DNA of 29,149 nt from WJMD01 sp964596015 (GTDB taxonomy: Bacteria > Joyebacterota > Joyebacteria > Joyebacterales > Joyebacteraceae): the NCBI GenBank assembly GCA_964596015.1, contig CAZQSB010000036.1:1-29149 (forward strand), read 5' to 3'. The position numbers were made by a program, and so were the translations under genes. Of this stretch, positions 16,033 to 22,878 are shown one piece after another; positions within the stretch are counted from its first letter, which is position 1, and every line of letters begins with the position of its first letter. The notes below the pieces were generated by a model. That model saw nothing but the letters and a program-made list of their open reading frames with translations, made no database searches and was not told where the DNA came from.

Positions 16033-17318
16033 TGAGCAGCCTCCTGATCATAGGAACCCAGTGGGGAGACGAGGGCAAGGGCAAGCTCACGAACTACTAC
16101 GCGGCCCTGGCCGACATGATCGTTCGCTTTCAGGGCGGCGCGAACGCCGGCCACACGGTCTCGGTGAACGGCCGGCCCGTCGTCTTTCATCTCCTGCCGT
16201 CGGGGATCTCGGTCCCGGGCGTCACATGCGTCATCGCGGCGGGCGTGGTCATCGACCCGGCGGGTCTCGTCGCCGAGATAGACAAGGTCCGACCTCTCGG
16301 CATCGAGGTCGGCGACAACCTCCTCATCGACACGGGCGCCCACCTGACGCTCCCGTACCACAAGGCCATCGAGGCGGCGCAGGAGAGGGCGAGGGGAAAG
16401 GCGGCCATAGGGACGACGATGCGCGGCATCGGGCCGACCTACGCCGACAGGACCGCCCGCGAGGGCGTGACCATCGGCGAGCTCGCCTCGTTCGACCGCT
16501 TCGCCGAGCGCGTCCGGGCCATCGCGGAGCGGAAGAACATCCTCCTGACCAGGGCGTACGATGCCGCTCCCGTCGATGTCGACGCGATGATCGAGGAACT
16601 CCGCGGGCTGGCGCCCAGGCTGACGCCTCACCTCGCGGACACGCCGCGGATCATCCGGCAGGCCGTCGCTTCGAAGGGCAACGTCATCTTCGAGGGCGCC
16701 CAGGGAACGCTCCTCGACCTCTCCTTCGGGACCTATCCGTTCGTCACGTCGTCCAACACGAGCGCCGGCGGCCTCGCTCCGGGCACGGGCGTCGCTCCCT
16801 CGTCGATCGACGAGGTCATCGGAGTCGCGAAGGCGTACATCACGAGGGTCGGCGCCGGGCCGTTCCCGACGGAGTCGGAGGGGGAGGAGGCCGCGAGGAT
16901 CAGGGAGCGCGGCCACGAGAGAGGGTCGACGACCGGACGCCCCCGGCGGTGCGGATGGCTCGACACGGTCGCGCTCCGGTACTCGATCGCCCTGAACGGG
17001 ATCCGCCGTCTCATCATCACGAAGCTCGACGTGCTGGACGAGTGCGAGGAAGTGCCGATCTGCGTCGGCTACGAGATAGACGGACAGCGCGTCGACGAGT
17101 TCCCGAGGTCGGCGGAGGTGCTCGCTCGCGCGGTACCCGTGTACGAGAGGATGCCCGGCTGGCTCGATGACACGAGCGCGTGCCGCCAGGCGGACGAACT
17201 CCCGGAGAAGGCGCGCGAGTACCTGAAGCGGATCGAGGAGCTGTCGGGCGCGTCTGTGGCCGCTGTCTCGGTCGGCGCCGCCTCGCACGCCATCGTTCAC
17301 TTCGACAGGATCTTCTAG
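16032..17318 (+). CDS. purA: Adenylosuccinate synthetase
   Basis: PurA uses GTP to join IMP and aspartate, the first step towards AMP; PurB finishes the branch. The 428-residue length is normal. QWGDEGKGK at 10-18 gives the catalytic D13, and NAGHTV gives H41, both at their canonical positions. TRVGAGPFPTE and the GTP-binding region LIITKLDVLD are present. The last block of the nucleotide operon ends here. The stop codon is embedded in the first copy of a 20-bp tandem repeat. Confidence 0.97.
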   Translation: MSSLLIIGTQWGDEGKGKLTNYYAALADMIVRFQGGANAGHTVSVNGRPVVFHLLPSGISVPGVTCVIAAGVVIDPAGLVAEIDKVRPLGIEVGDNLLIDTGAHLTLPYHKAIEAAQERARGKAAIGTTMRGIGPTYADRTAREGVTIGELASFDRFAERVRAIAERKNILLTRAYDAAPVDVDAMIEELRGLAPRLTPHLADTPRIIRQAVASKGNVIFEGAQGTLLDLSFGTYPFVTSSNTSAGGLAPGTGVAPSSIDEVIGVAKAYITRVGAGPFPTESEGEEAARIRERGHERGSTTGRPRRCGWLDTVALRYSIALNGIRRLIITKLDVLDECEEVPICVGYEIDGQRVDEFPRSAEVLARAVPVYERMPGWLDDTSACRQADELPEKAREYLKRIEELSGASVAAVSVGAASHAIVHFDRIF

Positions 17319-17368
17319 AGGCGCCACAGCACGACCAGAGGCGCCACAGCACGACCAGAGGCGCCACA
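17317..17368 (+). repeat. 20-bp tandem repeat, 2.6 copies
   Basis: The unit agaggcgccacagcacgacc occurs perfectly at 17317-17336 and 17337-17356. A third partial copy (agaggcgccaca) is at 17357-17368. The array begins within the purA stop codon and ends 5 nt before the operon terminator. Copies are adjacent without spacers, so this is a slippage-type repeat and not a CRISPR. Confidence 0.9.
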
Positions 17369-17373
17369 CCACC

Positions 17374-17423
17374 ACGCGGGAAGACGCCGGGACCCGGGAC
17401 GGGCCGCGGGCGCCTTCCCGCGT
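17374..17423 (+). terminator. Terminator of the purine block
   Basis: ACGCGGGAAG at 17374-17383 pairs with CTTCCCGCGT at 17414-17423. After one A-C mismatch the stem continues with 17385-17388 pairing 17409-17412. The loop is GC-rich and attgcaat follows. It separates purA from the folE2 promoter. Confidence 0.65.
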
Positions 17424-17440
17424 ATTGCAATCCCCACGAC

Positions 17441-17469
17441 TTGACGGCACACCCGAACGGGCGTAGCAT
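17441..17469 (+). promoter_or_regulatory. Promoter of the folE2 unit
   Basis: TTGACG at 17441-17446 and TAGCAT at 17464-17469 have a 17-nt spacer. Transcription would start near 17476. The leader of about 70 nt contains a hairpin (17484-17489 with 17509-17514). I do not recognise a folate riboswitch in it. Confidence 0.6.
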
Positions 17470-17546
17470 GGGTGGACGTTCACGCCGGTCGAGGTCCGGA
17501 AGCGGCCCACCGGCATGGACGAGGGAAGACGCACGAGGGAGCGCGG

Positions 17547-18332
17547 GTGAGCCGGATCCAGGACACGCCGGAGGAACGGGAGATCGAGCTCGACCGCGTC
17601 GGGATCGCCGGTCTGCGGTATCCTCTGAGGGTCCCGCTCCGCGGGGGCGGCGACGTCCGCGCGGACGCGACGGTCGACCTGACGGTGCGTCTCGGGCAGG
17701 AAGAGCGGGCCACCCACATGAGCCGCTTCGTCGCGGCGCTCGAGGCGAGCCGCGGCGAGGTGCTCGCGCCGGCGGGCGTGGAACGCCTTCTCGAAGGCCT
17801 CCGGACCAGCCTCGGCTCGACGGCCTCTCACTGCGAGATCAGCTACGTACACTACGTCGAGAAGCGGGCGCCGGAGACCGGCGCCGCGAGCCTTCTGGCG
17901 TGCGACGTCCTGCTGGTCGGGTCGCTCGACGCCGGGGGCTTCGACCAGCTCCTGTCGGTCCGGGTCCCGGTGCTGAGCGTCTGCCCGTGCTCCATGGAGT
18001 CCAGCGGAGGAGCCTCGCACAGCCAGCGGGGCCACGTGACGGTAGCGGTGCGGACGCAGGGGAGGGTCTGGGTCGAAGACCTCATCGAGATCGTCGAGGC
18101 GTCCGCGAGCGCGCCTCTCTTCCCGCTTCTGACGAGCCGCGACGAAGGAACGCTCGTGCAGGACGCTCACGAGCGGCCCGTCCTCGTGGAGGACCTCGCC
18201 AGGAACGTCGCGGAACGCCTGGACTCGGATGTCCGCGTGCTGTGGTACCGCGTCGACGCGAGGAACCAGGACAGTGTGCACGCGCACGACGCCTGCGCCT
18301 CCGTTGCGCGGACCCCGCGCGACCTGTCGTGA
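17547..18332 (+). CDS. folE2: GTP cyclohydrolase FolE2 (type IB)
   Basis: FolE2 converts GTP to 7,8-dihydroneopterin triphosphate, entering folate (and possibly queuosine) synthesis. It is the alternative enzyme that does not depend strictly on zinc. The 261-residue protein shows ATHMSRF near 55-61, the metal and active-site cysteine region VCPCS at 145-149, ASHSQRGHV at 156-164 (family HNQR-type block) and LFPLLTSRDE at 191-200. The start is GTG 17547, with GAGGGAG 5 nt upstream. An ATG at 17472 would overlap the promoter -10 and add unconserved residues. PurH in the same region consumes formyl-folate, a plausible metabolic link. Confidence 0.93.
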   Translation: MSRIQDTPEEREIELDRVGIAGLRYPLRVPLRGGGDVRADATVDLTVRLGQEERATHMSRFVAALEASRGEVLAPAGVERLLEGLRTSLGSTASHCEISYVHYVEKRAPETGAASLLACDVLLVGSLDAGGFDQLLSVRVPVLSVCPCSMESSGGASHSQRGHVTVAVRTQGRVWVEDLIEIVEASASAPLFPLLTSRDEGTLVQDAHERPVLVEDLARNVAERLDSDVRVLWYRVDARNQDSVHAHDACASVARTPRDLS

Positions 18333-18357
18333 CAATGAGAACCGGAGTGAGCGGACG

Positions 18358-19029
18358 ATGAAGGATGCCGATGTCCACGTCGCGCTGACCGCGAGACTGC
18401 ACGACTCGGCCGGGACGCCGAGAGTCGACGAGGCCGCGCTCGAGACGCTCATGGCGGCCGCGGAGAGACTCGTCCAGGGCTCTCACCTCAGCGCGCCTCC
18501 CGAGCCGGGAGGCGACGGCGCGCTCATTCTCCGCCCCGATTCGGCGGGGCGTCTTCTTGATGTGACGGAGGACCTCGCCGACGGTCTGAGGCCGGGCCGC
18601 GCGACGTTCGGCATGGCGATCACTTCGGGGCCCCGCGTGCCGGGTTCGCTGGACTCGGCTCTGGTGGGAACCGACGTCGCGTCGACGACCGCCATGACGG
18701 CCCTTCTCGCGACCAGCCTCCGCGGCGCCCGCGTGGCCATTCTGGCTCCGGGCAGGCAGCCGCTCATCGAGGCGCTCATCTCGCTCATCCTCGAGTTCAC
18801 GGACCGAATGACGGACCGCCAGCGTCAGATCATCGCTCTCGTCAGAGAGAGCGAGACCCAGCAACAGGTCGCGAGGCATCTCGGCGTGTCTCGACAGGCG
18901 GTCAACCAGAGCCTGACGTCGGCCGGATGGCAGCACATCCGGCGAGCCGAGAACGCCGCAAGAGAGGGATTGGCCGCGTTGGCGCGCGCCCGCTCGCTCG
19001 TCGACCTCACGAAGGGAGACCGAACATGA
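18358..19029 (+). CDS. SatD-like helix-turn-helix protein
   Basis: This is a 223-residue cytosolic protein. The N-terminal two thirds resembles SatD-family proteins in layout (a DSAG-type start, then LRPGRATFGMAI and SALVGTDVAS). The C-terminal part is a clear helix-turn-helix: MTDRQRQIIALVRE followed by TQQQVARHLGVSRQAVNQSLTSAGW, ending with a helical tail. The HTH call is firm; the SatD link is by pattern memory and should be treated as tentative. The molecular function of SatD-like proteins is not established. It follows folE2 by 25 nt and overlaps the next lipoprotein gene by 4 nt, so it belongs to the same unit. It could be a regulator. Confidence 0.6.
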   Translation: MKDADVHVALTARLHDSAGTPRVDEAALETLMAAAERLVQGSHLSAPPEPGGDGALILRPDSAGRLLDVTEDLADGLRPGRATFGMAITSGPRVPGSLDSALVGTDVASTTAMTALLATSLRGARVAILAPGRQPLIEALISLILEFTDRMTDRQRQIIALVRESETQQQVARHLGVSRQAVNQSLTSAGWQHIRRAENAAREGLAALARARSLVDLTKGDRT

Positions 19030-19532
19030 TCCGCCGTCTCATCGCCGTCGTGGTCCTGTCAGCGCTCGCGCTCGGTGGCTGCGCCGGCGGCTCGAGCTTC
19101 ACCGCCACGTCACCGCCGCCCGACACGTCGGCCGACGCCTGGTTCGTCGCGTCGCCCGAGCGCGTCAGGAACGCGGTCGCGCGCGCCATGGAGGAACAGG
19201 GCTTCGCCCTGATGACCGACCCCGACACCGGCGCCATCCTCCGGGGCACGAAACCCCAGCTCGTCGCCGACGGACGTCCCGTTGAGCAGATGCCCATCTA
19301 TGTCCTCCGTGCCAGGGTCACGAAGGAGGGCAACACGCATGTCCGGGCCACGGTCAGCCCGGAGTGCCCGGTCTGCGACGGCGTCACCGAGTTCGAGTGG
19401 GAGTACCCGACCGACCTTCTGCGCGATGTCCTGGGTCGCACCCGCGCGCTGCTCGGCGAAGGAACCGCGAGGCTGAGCTACCCGCCGCGCTACCGTCCGC
19501 CTATCCGCAGACGGCCACCATGGCGACCCTAA
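19026..19532 (+). CDS. Small predicted lipoprotein
   Basis: This 168-residue protein has a lipoprotein signal peptide: MIRR start, hydrophobic core and lipobox LGGC with the acylated C19. The mature part begins with a Ser/Thr/Pro-rich linker and then one alpha/beta domain (ERVRNAVARAMEEQGFAL...TGAILRGT...YVLRARVTKEGNTHVRATV). Such a pattern is common in small periplasmic lipoproteins of unknown role. A possible disulfide pair occurs in SPECPVCDG. The C-terminus is Pro/Arg-rich. The start is set by the ATGA overlap with the upstream HTH gene. No specific function can be given. Confidence 0.75.
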   Translation: MIRRLIAVVVLSALALGGCAGGSSFTATSPPPDTSADAWFVASPERVRNAVARAMEEQGFALMTDPDTGAILRGTKPQLVADGRPVEQMPIYVLRARVTKEGNTHVRATVSPECPVCDGVTEFEWEYPTDLLRDVLGRTRALLGEGTARLSYPPRYRPPIRRRPPWRP

Positions 19533-19548
19533 TGACAAGCAATAAAGG

Positions 19549-19577
19549 TTGACACAAGCAGTGAATCGGTCCCGCAT
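19549..19577 (+). promoter_or_regulatory. Possible promoter of the TPR/TonB-like gene
   Basis: A perfect TTGACA at 19549-19554 lies in an AT-richer patch after the lipoprotein stop. The -10 position 17 nt later is CCGCAT, a poor match, so the assignment is tentative. Confidence 0.35.
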
Positions 19578-19594
19578 GCGCGGAGCGCTCTTCA

Positions 19595-20788
19595 ATGCCT
19601 GACACACCGAAACGGCCAGAAAAGGAGCCACAGAGCCGTTCTCGCGGCCTCACAGGCGTCGCCTCGGGCTGTCTGACGGTCGGACTGGTCGCGCTTCTCG
19701 CAGCCGCGGGAGCGGGGCAGGAGCAGGTTCCGCAGGACGCGGACCCGGAGGCGCTCCTCGTCAGGGGGATCGAGCTCTTCTCGGAGAACGAGTTCTCCGA
19801 GGGCCTCGCTCTCCTTCGCGCCGTGCGCGACCGGCGACCCGGCTGGAACGAGGCCGCGCGGGCGCTCGGCTCGGCCCTCCTGCGGGCCGGACGGCATGAG
19901 GAAGCCAGGCCCCTCTACGTCGAGCTCCTCGGAGCAGGGGTCGCGGAGGGACTCGCTGAAGGAACCGTGACGGCCCTCGAGCTCCCGCCCGGGACCGATC
20001 CCGACGCGGTCCTGGGCTTCGGCATGGTTCACGAGCTGGCGGGAGAGGCCGTCACGGCGGAGAGACTCTATCGAACGTACGCCGACATGGTCGGACCGGC
20101 CGAGCCTGAGGCGGCGCGCGCCTACGGGCGCCTCGAGCTCCTCTTCGAGACAGCGGATGTGCCGTGGGGAGACGCTCGGGCGGAGTCCGTGAAGGCCCGC
20201 GCCGTCGACCCTCGGATGGTCAGCGGGCAGGCGCTCCCGTCGTTCCCGGACGCCGGCAACCACCCGGCGCTCGAGCCGTACTTCCGGACGATAGAGCGCT
20301 CGACCGAGCGCTCGGATTCGCTGGCGACCTTCGATGAAGCGCCGTGGCTCACGCACTGGGAGGCGGTGGCGCCGGAGATGCGCGAGAACGTGATACGGCG
20401 AAGCGTTCCCGTCGAGGTCCTGGTCGACTCAACGGGCGTGCCGCTCGAGGCGACGACGCTCGACGCCTCGCTCGCCGATTCGACGGCGGGTCGGGTCGTG
20501 GACGCGGTCAGTCGCTGGCGATTCGCGCCTGCGCTCCGGGGCGGCGACCCCGCCGCCTCCTGGATCGTCGTCTCGGCGCTCGCGCCGGTTCCGACCGGAC
20601 AAGGAGGAGCACCCGACACGACGGAGGCGGCTCATCCGGACACGAGCCGGGCGGGAGCGGCCCCGGACACGACGCTCATGGGTGAGGCCGCACGAAACAC
20701 CATTCGAACAGGGGACGGTCCTTCGCGAGATGAACCGACGCCGGACCGCGACACACCACGGCACCTCGAACCGGACGATGCGGAATGA
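19595..20788 (+). CDS. TPR protein with TonB C-terminal-like domain
   Basis: This 397-residue protein is probably anchored in the inner membrane by a hydrophobic segment at about 22-42 that ends in AAAGAGQ; cleavage there is also possible. Residues 50-165 contain two or three TPR-like helical pairs (LLVRGIELFSENEFSEGLALL, ALGSALLRAGRHEEARPLY). Residues about 269-327 resemble a TonB C-terminal domain (VPVEVLVDSTGVPLEATT...RVVDAVSRWRFAPAL). The last 70 residues are disordered, with repeated PDT motifs. The fold suggests a periplasmic role, but it is not a classical TonB because it lacks the Pro-rich spanning region. The ATGA overlap couples it to the downstream hydrolase. Confidence 0.75.
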   Translation: MPDTPKRPEKEPQSRSRGLTGVASGCLTVGLVALLAAAGAGQEQVPQDADPEALLVRGIELFSENEFSEGLALLRAVRDRRPGWNEAARALGSALLRAGRHEEARPLYVELLGAGVAEGLAEGTVTALELPPGTDPDAVLGFGMVHELAGEAVTAERLYRTYADMVGPAEPEAARAYGRLELLFETADVPWGDARAESVKARAVDPRMVSGQALPSFPDAGNHPALEPYFRTIERSTERSDSLATFDEAPWLTHWEAVAPEMRENVIRRSVPVEVLVDSTGVPLEATTLDASLADSTAGRVVDAVSRWRFAPALRGGDPAASWIVVSALAPVPTGQGGAPDTTEAAHPDTSRAGAAPDTTLMGEAARNTIRTGDGPSRDEPTPDRDTPRHLEPDDAE

Positions 20789-21726
20789 GACCCCTTCTTC
20801 AGTTCAGCGACAGGTACCAGGCCGACATCGGCCGCCATGTCTTCCCCATGGACAAGTACGGGATGATCGTCCGCACCCTCCTCGAATCCGGGATCGCCAC
20901 GACGGACGACATCGTGGAGCCCGAGCCGGCGTCGGTCGACGACGCGCTCCTGGTCCACACCAAGGCCTACGTGCACGACATACTGACGGGCGGGCTGTCT
21001 CCGGACGACATCATCCGCCTCGAGCTTCCGTTCTCGCGCGAGCTCGTCGACGCGTTCTTCCTCGCGGCGGGAGGTACGATCGCGGCGCTCCGCTCGTCGC
21101 TCGAGCGGGGGGTCGGGGTCAACGTGGGCGGCGGGTTCCATCACGCGTACCCCGACCACGCCGAGGGCTTCTGCCTCCTGAACGACGTGGCCATCGGGGT
21201 CGCCAGAATGCTGGCCGACAAGGCGGTGTCGAAGGTCGCGATCATCGACTGCGACGTCCATCACGGGAACGGAACGGCCGCCACGTTCGGCCGCGACCCG
21301 CGCGTCTTCACGCTGTCGATCCATCAGGAGCAGAACTACCCGTTCCCCAAGCCGCCGAGTTCGCTGGACATCCCGCTCGCCGACTGGACGGAGGGACCGG
21401 TATACCTCGAGAAGCTCTCCGACGGGCTTCCCTGGGCCCTGGACGACTTCGGTCCTGAGCTGGTGCTCTACGTCGCAGGCGCCGACCCCTACGAGCACGA
21501 CTTCCTGGGCGGCCTCAAGCTCTCACCCGAGGACCTCGCCGAACGCGACGCCGTGGTAATGGGCGCCTGCGCGAAGCGCGGGATCCCGTTCGCCGTGACG
21601 CTGGCCGGAGGGTACGCCGCGAGCAAGCAGGAGACGGTCGCCATCCACGCGGCCACCGTGACGGCGGCCATCGAGGCGGGCGAGGCTCTCGCCCGGGAGA
21701 AGGTAGGTTCCGGGGAACAAAGCTGA
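20785..21726 (+). CDS. Histone deacetylase-family zinc hydrolase (class IV-like)
   Basis: This 313-residue cytosolic enzyme has the arginase/deacetylase fold. The catalytic histidines are in GGGFHHAYPDHAEGFCLLND (H119, H120). The zinc ligands are D157 and H159 in DCDVHHGNG and D234 in AGADPYEHD. The transition-state tyrosine is in GGY at 275-277. The overall pattern resembles HDAC11-type and bacterial acetylpolyamine or acetoin-utilisation-type deacetylases. The substrate cannot be read from sequence: acetylated lysine, acetylpolyamine or another amide are all possible. It overlaps the TPR/TonB-like gene by 4 nt, an unusual neighbour for this family. Confidence 0.92.
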   Translation: MRPLLQFSDRYQADIGRHVFPMDKYGMIVRTLLESGIATTDDIVEPEPASVDDALLVHTKAYVHDILTGGLSPDDIIRLELPFSRELVDAFFLAAGGTIAALRSSLERGVGVNVGGGFHHAYPDHAEGFCLLNDVAIGVARMLADKAVSKVAIIDCDVHHGNGTAATFGRDPRVFTLSIHQEQNYPFPKPPSSLDIPLADWTEGPVYLEKLSDGLPWALDDFGPELVLYVAGADPYEHDFLGGLKLSPEDLAERDAVVMGACAKRGIPFAVTLAGGYAASKQETVAIHAATVTAAIEAGEALAREKVGSGEQS

Positions 21727-21788
21727 GACTCGGGGCCTCCAATCGGTGAAGGCAGGCAGTTCAGGCACTCACCGCGAAGGAGGACCCC

Positions 21789-22679
21789 ATGTCGAAGAGA
21801 ACGCTCCGCCTCGGGACCGCGTTGTCGCTCGTCTCGCTTCTTGCTCTCGCGCTCGCCGGCTGCGGCGACTCCGTCACGATGTCCGATCCGTCGGAGGTCG
21901 GCGACGAAGAGACCATCCGCCAGCTCACTGAGGAGGACGGCTTCTTCGAGCTCCCGGTCTACGACCAGGAGGAGCTCGAGCTCCCTGAGGGCGAGAGCGG
22001 CGGGCGAGGGGAGATCTCCCCCCTCACGTTCTGGCGCGAGATCACCGACATCGTGACCGAACGCGAGGTCGTCATCGACCATGAGGCCGGCACGGCCGAC
22101 GTGACGGTCACACGGGACGTCTGGGGCAGTCTGGTCGTCGTCGACTGGGACATGGTCGAGTACGAGAAGCCGATGCACCACTCAGGCGTCCGCTACGCCC
22201 ATTACGAGCGGGACCTCGACTGGGTGCCGCCCATGGGACCGCCCGATTCCCCCGGTTCCCAGGGCAGGCGTCCGTGGGTCCTGACGGCGGTCTCCGGCGT
22301 CCTGGCGCAGTCGGACACCCTCACGGTCTCGATCTCCTCGATCCACATCCAGAGCGCGACGGTCGACACGCTCATCACCGACCCGCTGGCGCTCATGGCC
22401 GTGCCCGACGCGATCATGACCTTCGAGGTCGGCGAGGAGGTCGCCGTCACCGTCATGGCCACGCCGTCCGACGCCCTGCTCTTCCTGAACACCCCGAGAT
22501 ACCGCACGGCCTTCACGCCGGACGGCCAGGGCGTCTACACGGGAACCTGGACGGTCCGGTCCAGGGGCCATCACGTCGCATGCGTCCAGGCCATCGCGCG
22601 CGCCTCGATCTTCGACTCGGATTACCCGGACGACACGGAGATCTGGGGCATGCCGTACGACGTGCTCGCAGCGGAATAG
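21789..22679 (+). CDS. Predicted lipoprotein of unknown function
   Basis: This 296-residue protein has a lipoprotein signal with lipobox LAGC near residues 22-25. The mature chain begins acidic. It then shows a region like a conserved surface module (REITDIVTEREVVID...ADVTVTRDVWGSLVVVDWD) and ends with a beta-sandwich-like segment (FEVGEEVAVTVMATPSDALLFLN...GVYTGTWTV). No catalytic motif is visible. AAGGAGG lies 6 nt before the ATG. It follows the deacetylase by 62 nt and may be cotranscribed with it. A 6-bp hairpin (22718-22723 with 22732-22737) downstream could end the unit. Confidence 0.75.
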   Translation: MSKRTLRLGTALSLVSLLALALAGCGDSVTMSDPSEVGDEETIRQLTEEDGFFELPVYDQEELELPEGESGGRGEISPLTFWREITDIVTEREVVIDHEAGTADVTVTRDVWGSLVVVDWDMVEYEKPMHHSGVRYAHYERDLDWVPPMGPPDSPGSQGRRPWVLTAVSGVLAQSDTLTVSISSIHIQSATVDTLITDPLALMAVPDAIMTFEVGEEVAVTVMATPSDALLFLNTPRYRTAFTPDGQGVYTGTWTVRSRGHHVACVQAIARASIFDSDYPDDTEIWGMPYDVLAAE

Positions 22680-22717
22680 CTGAACGACAGGGGGTCGGGA
22701 CAGAACCGGCATCTCGC

Positions 22718-22737
22718 CCTCGGATCCTCTCCCGAGG
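22718..22737 (+). terminator. Possible weak terminator after the lipoprotein gene
   Basis: CCTCGG at 22718-22723 pairs with CCGAGG at 22732-22737 around an 8-nt loop, with no T-tract. The remainder of 22680-22878 contains the promoter at 22800-22829. Confidence 0.35.
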
Positions 22738-22799
22738 CAACGCCCGGCCCCCGCTCCCTCCGTCCATCGTCACGAAACAGAGCCACCGTCCCGTCGGGC

Positions 22800-22829
22800 T
22801 TGTCCGGCGGGACGGGCCCATGCTACCCT
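22800..22829 (+). promoter_or_regulatory. Promoter of the glycosyltransferase/ABC unit
   Basis: TTGTCC at 22800-22805 and TACCCT at 22824-22829 are separated by 18 nt. The latter is preceded by ATGC, giving an extended -10-like TGCTACCCT. The leader to the ATG at 22879 is about 43 nt. Confidence 0.5.
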
Positions 22830-22878
22830 GCTCCGACGCTTCGCTGAAGCCACGTTCGCGCTCTCTGGGAGCAGAGGC

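Noticed and set aside
17317..17368. CRISPR array
   Set aside because: The repeats are contiguous with no spacers, and no cas genes are nearby.
17476..17546. Folate riboswitch in the folE2 leader
   Set aside because: Only a simple GC hairpin is visible, and I cannot match it to a known tetrahydrofolate aptamer.
15942..18452. An 836-codon open frame on the minus strand
   Set aside because: It lies antisense to purE, purA and folE2, which have clear family motifs. Its translation is rich in Arg, Asp and Val, as expected for a GC-rich shadow frame.
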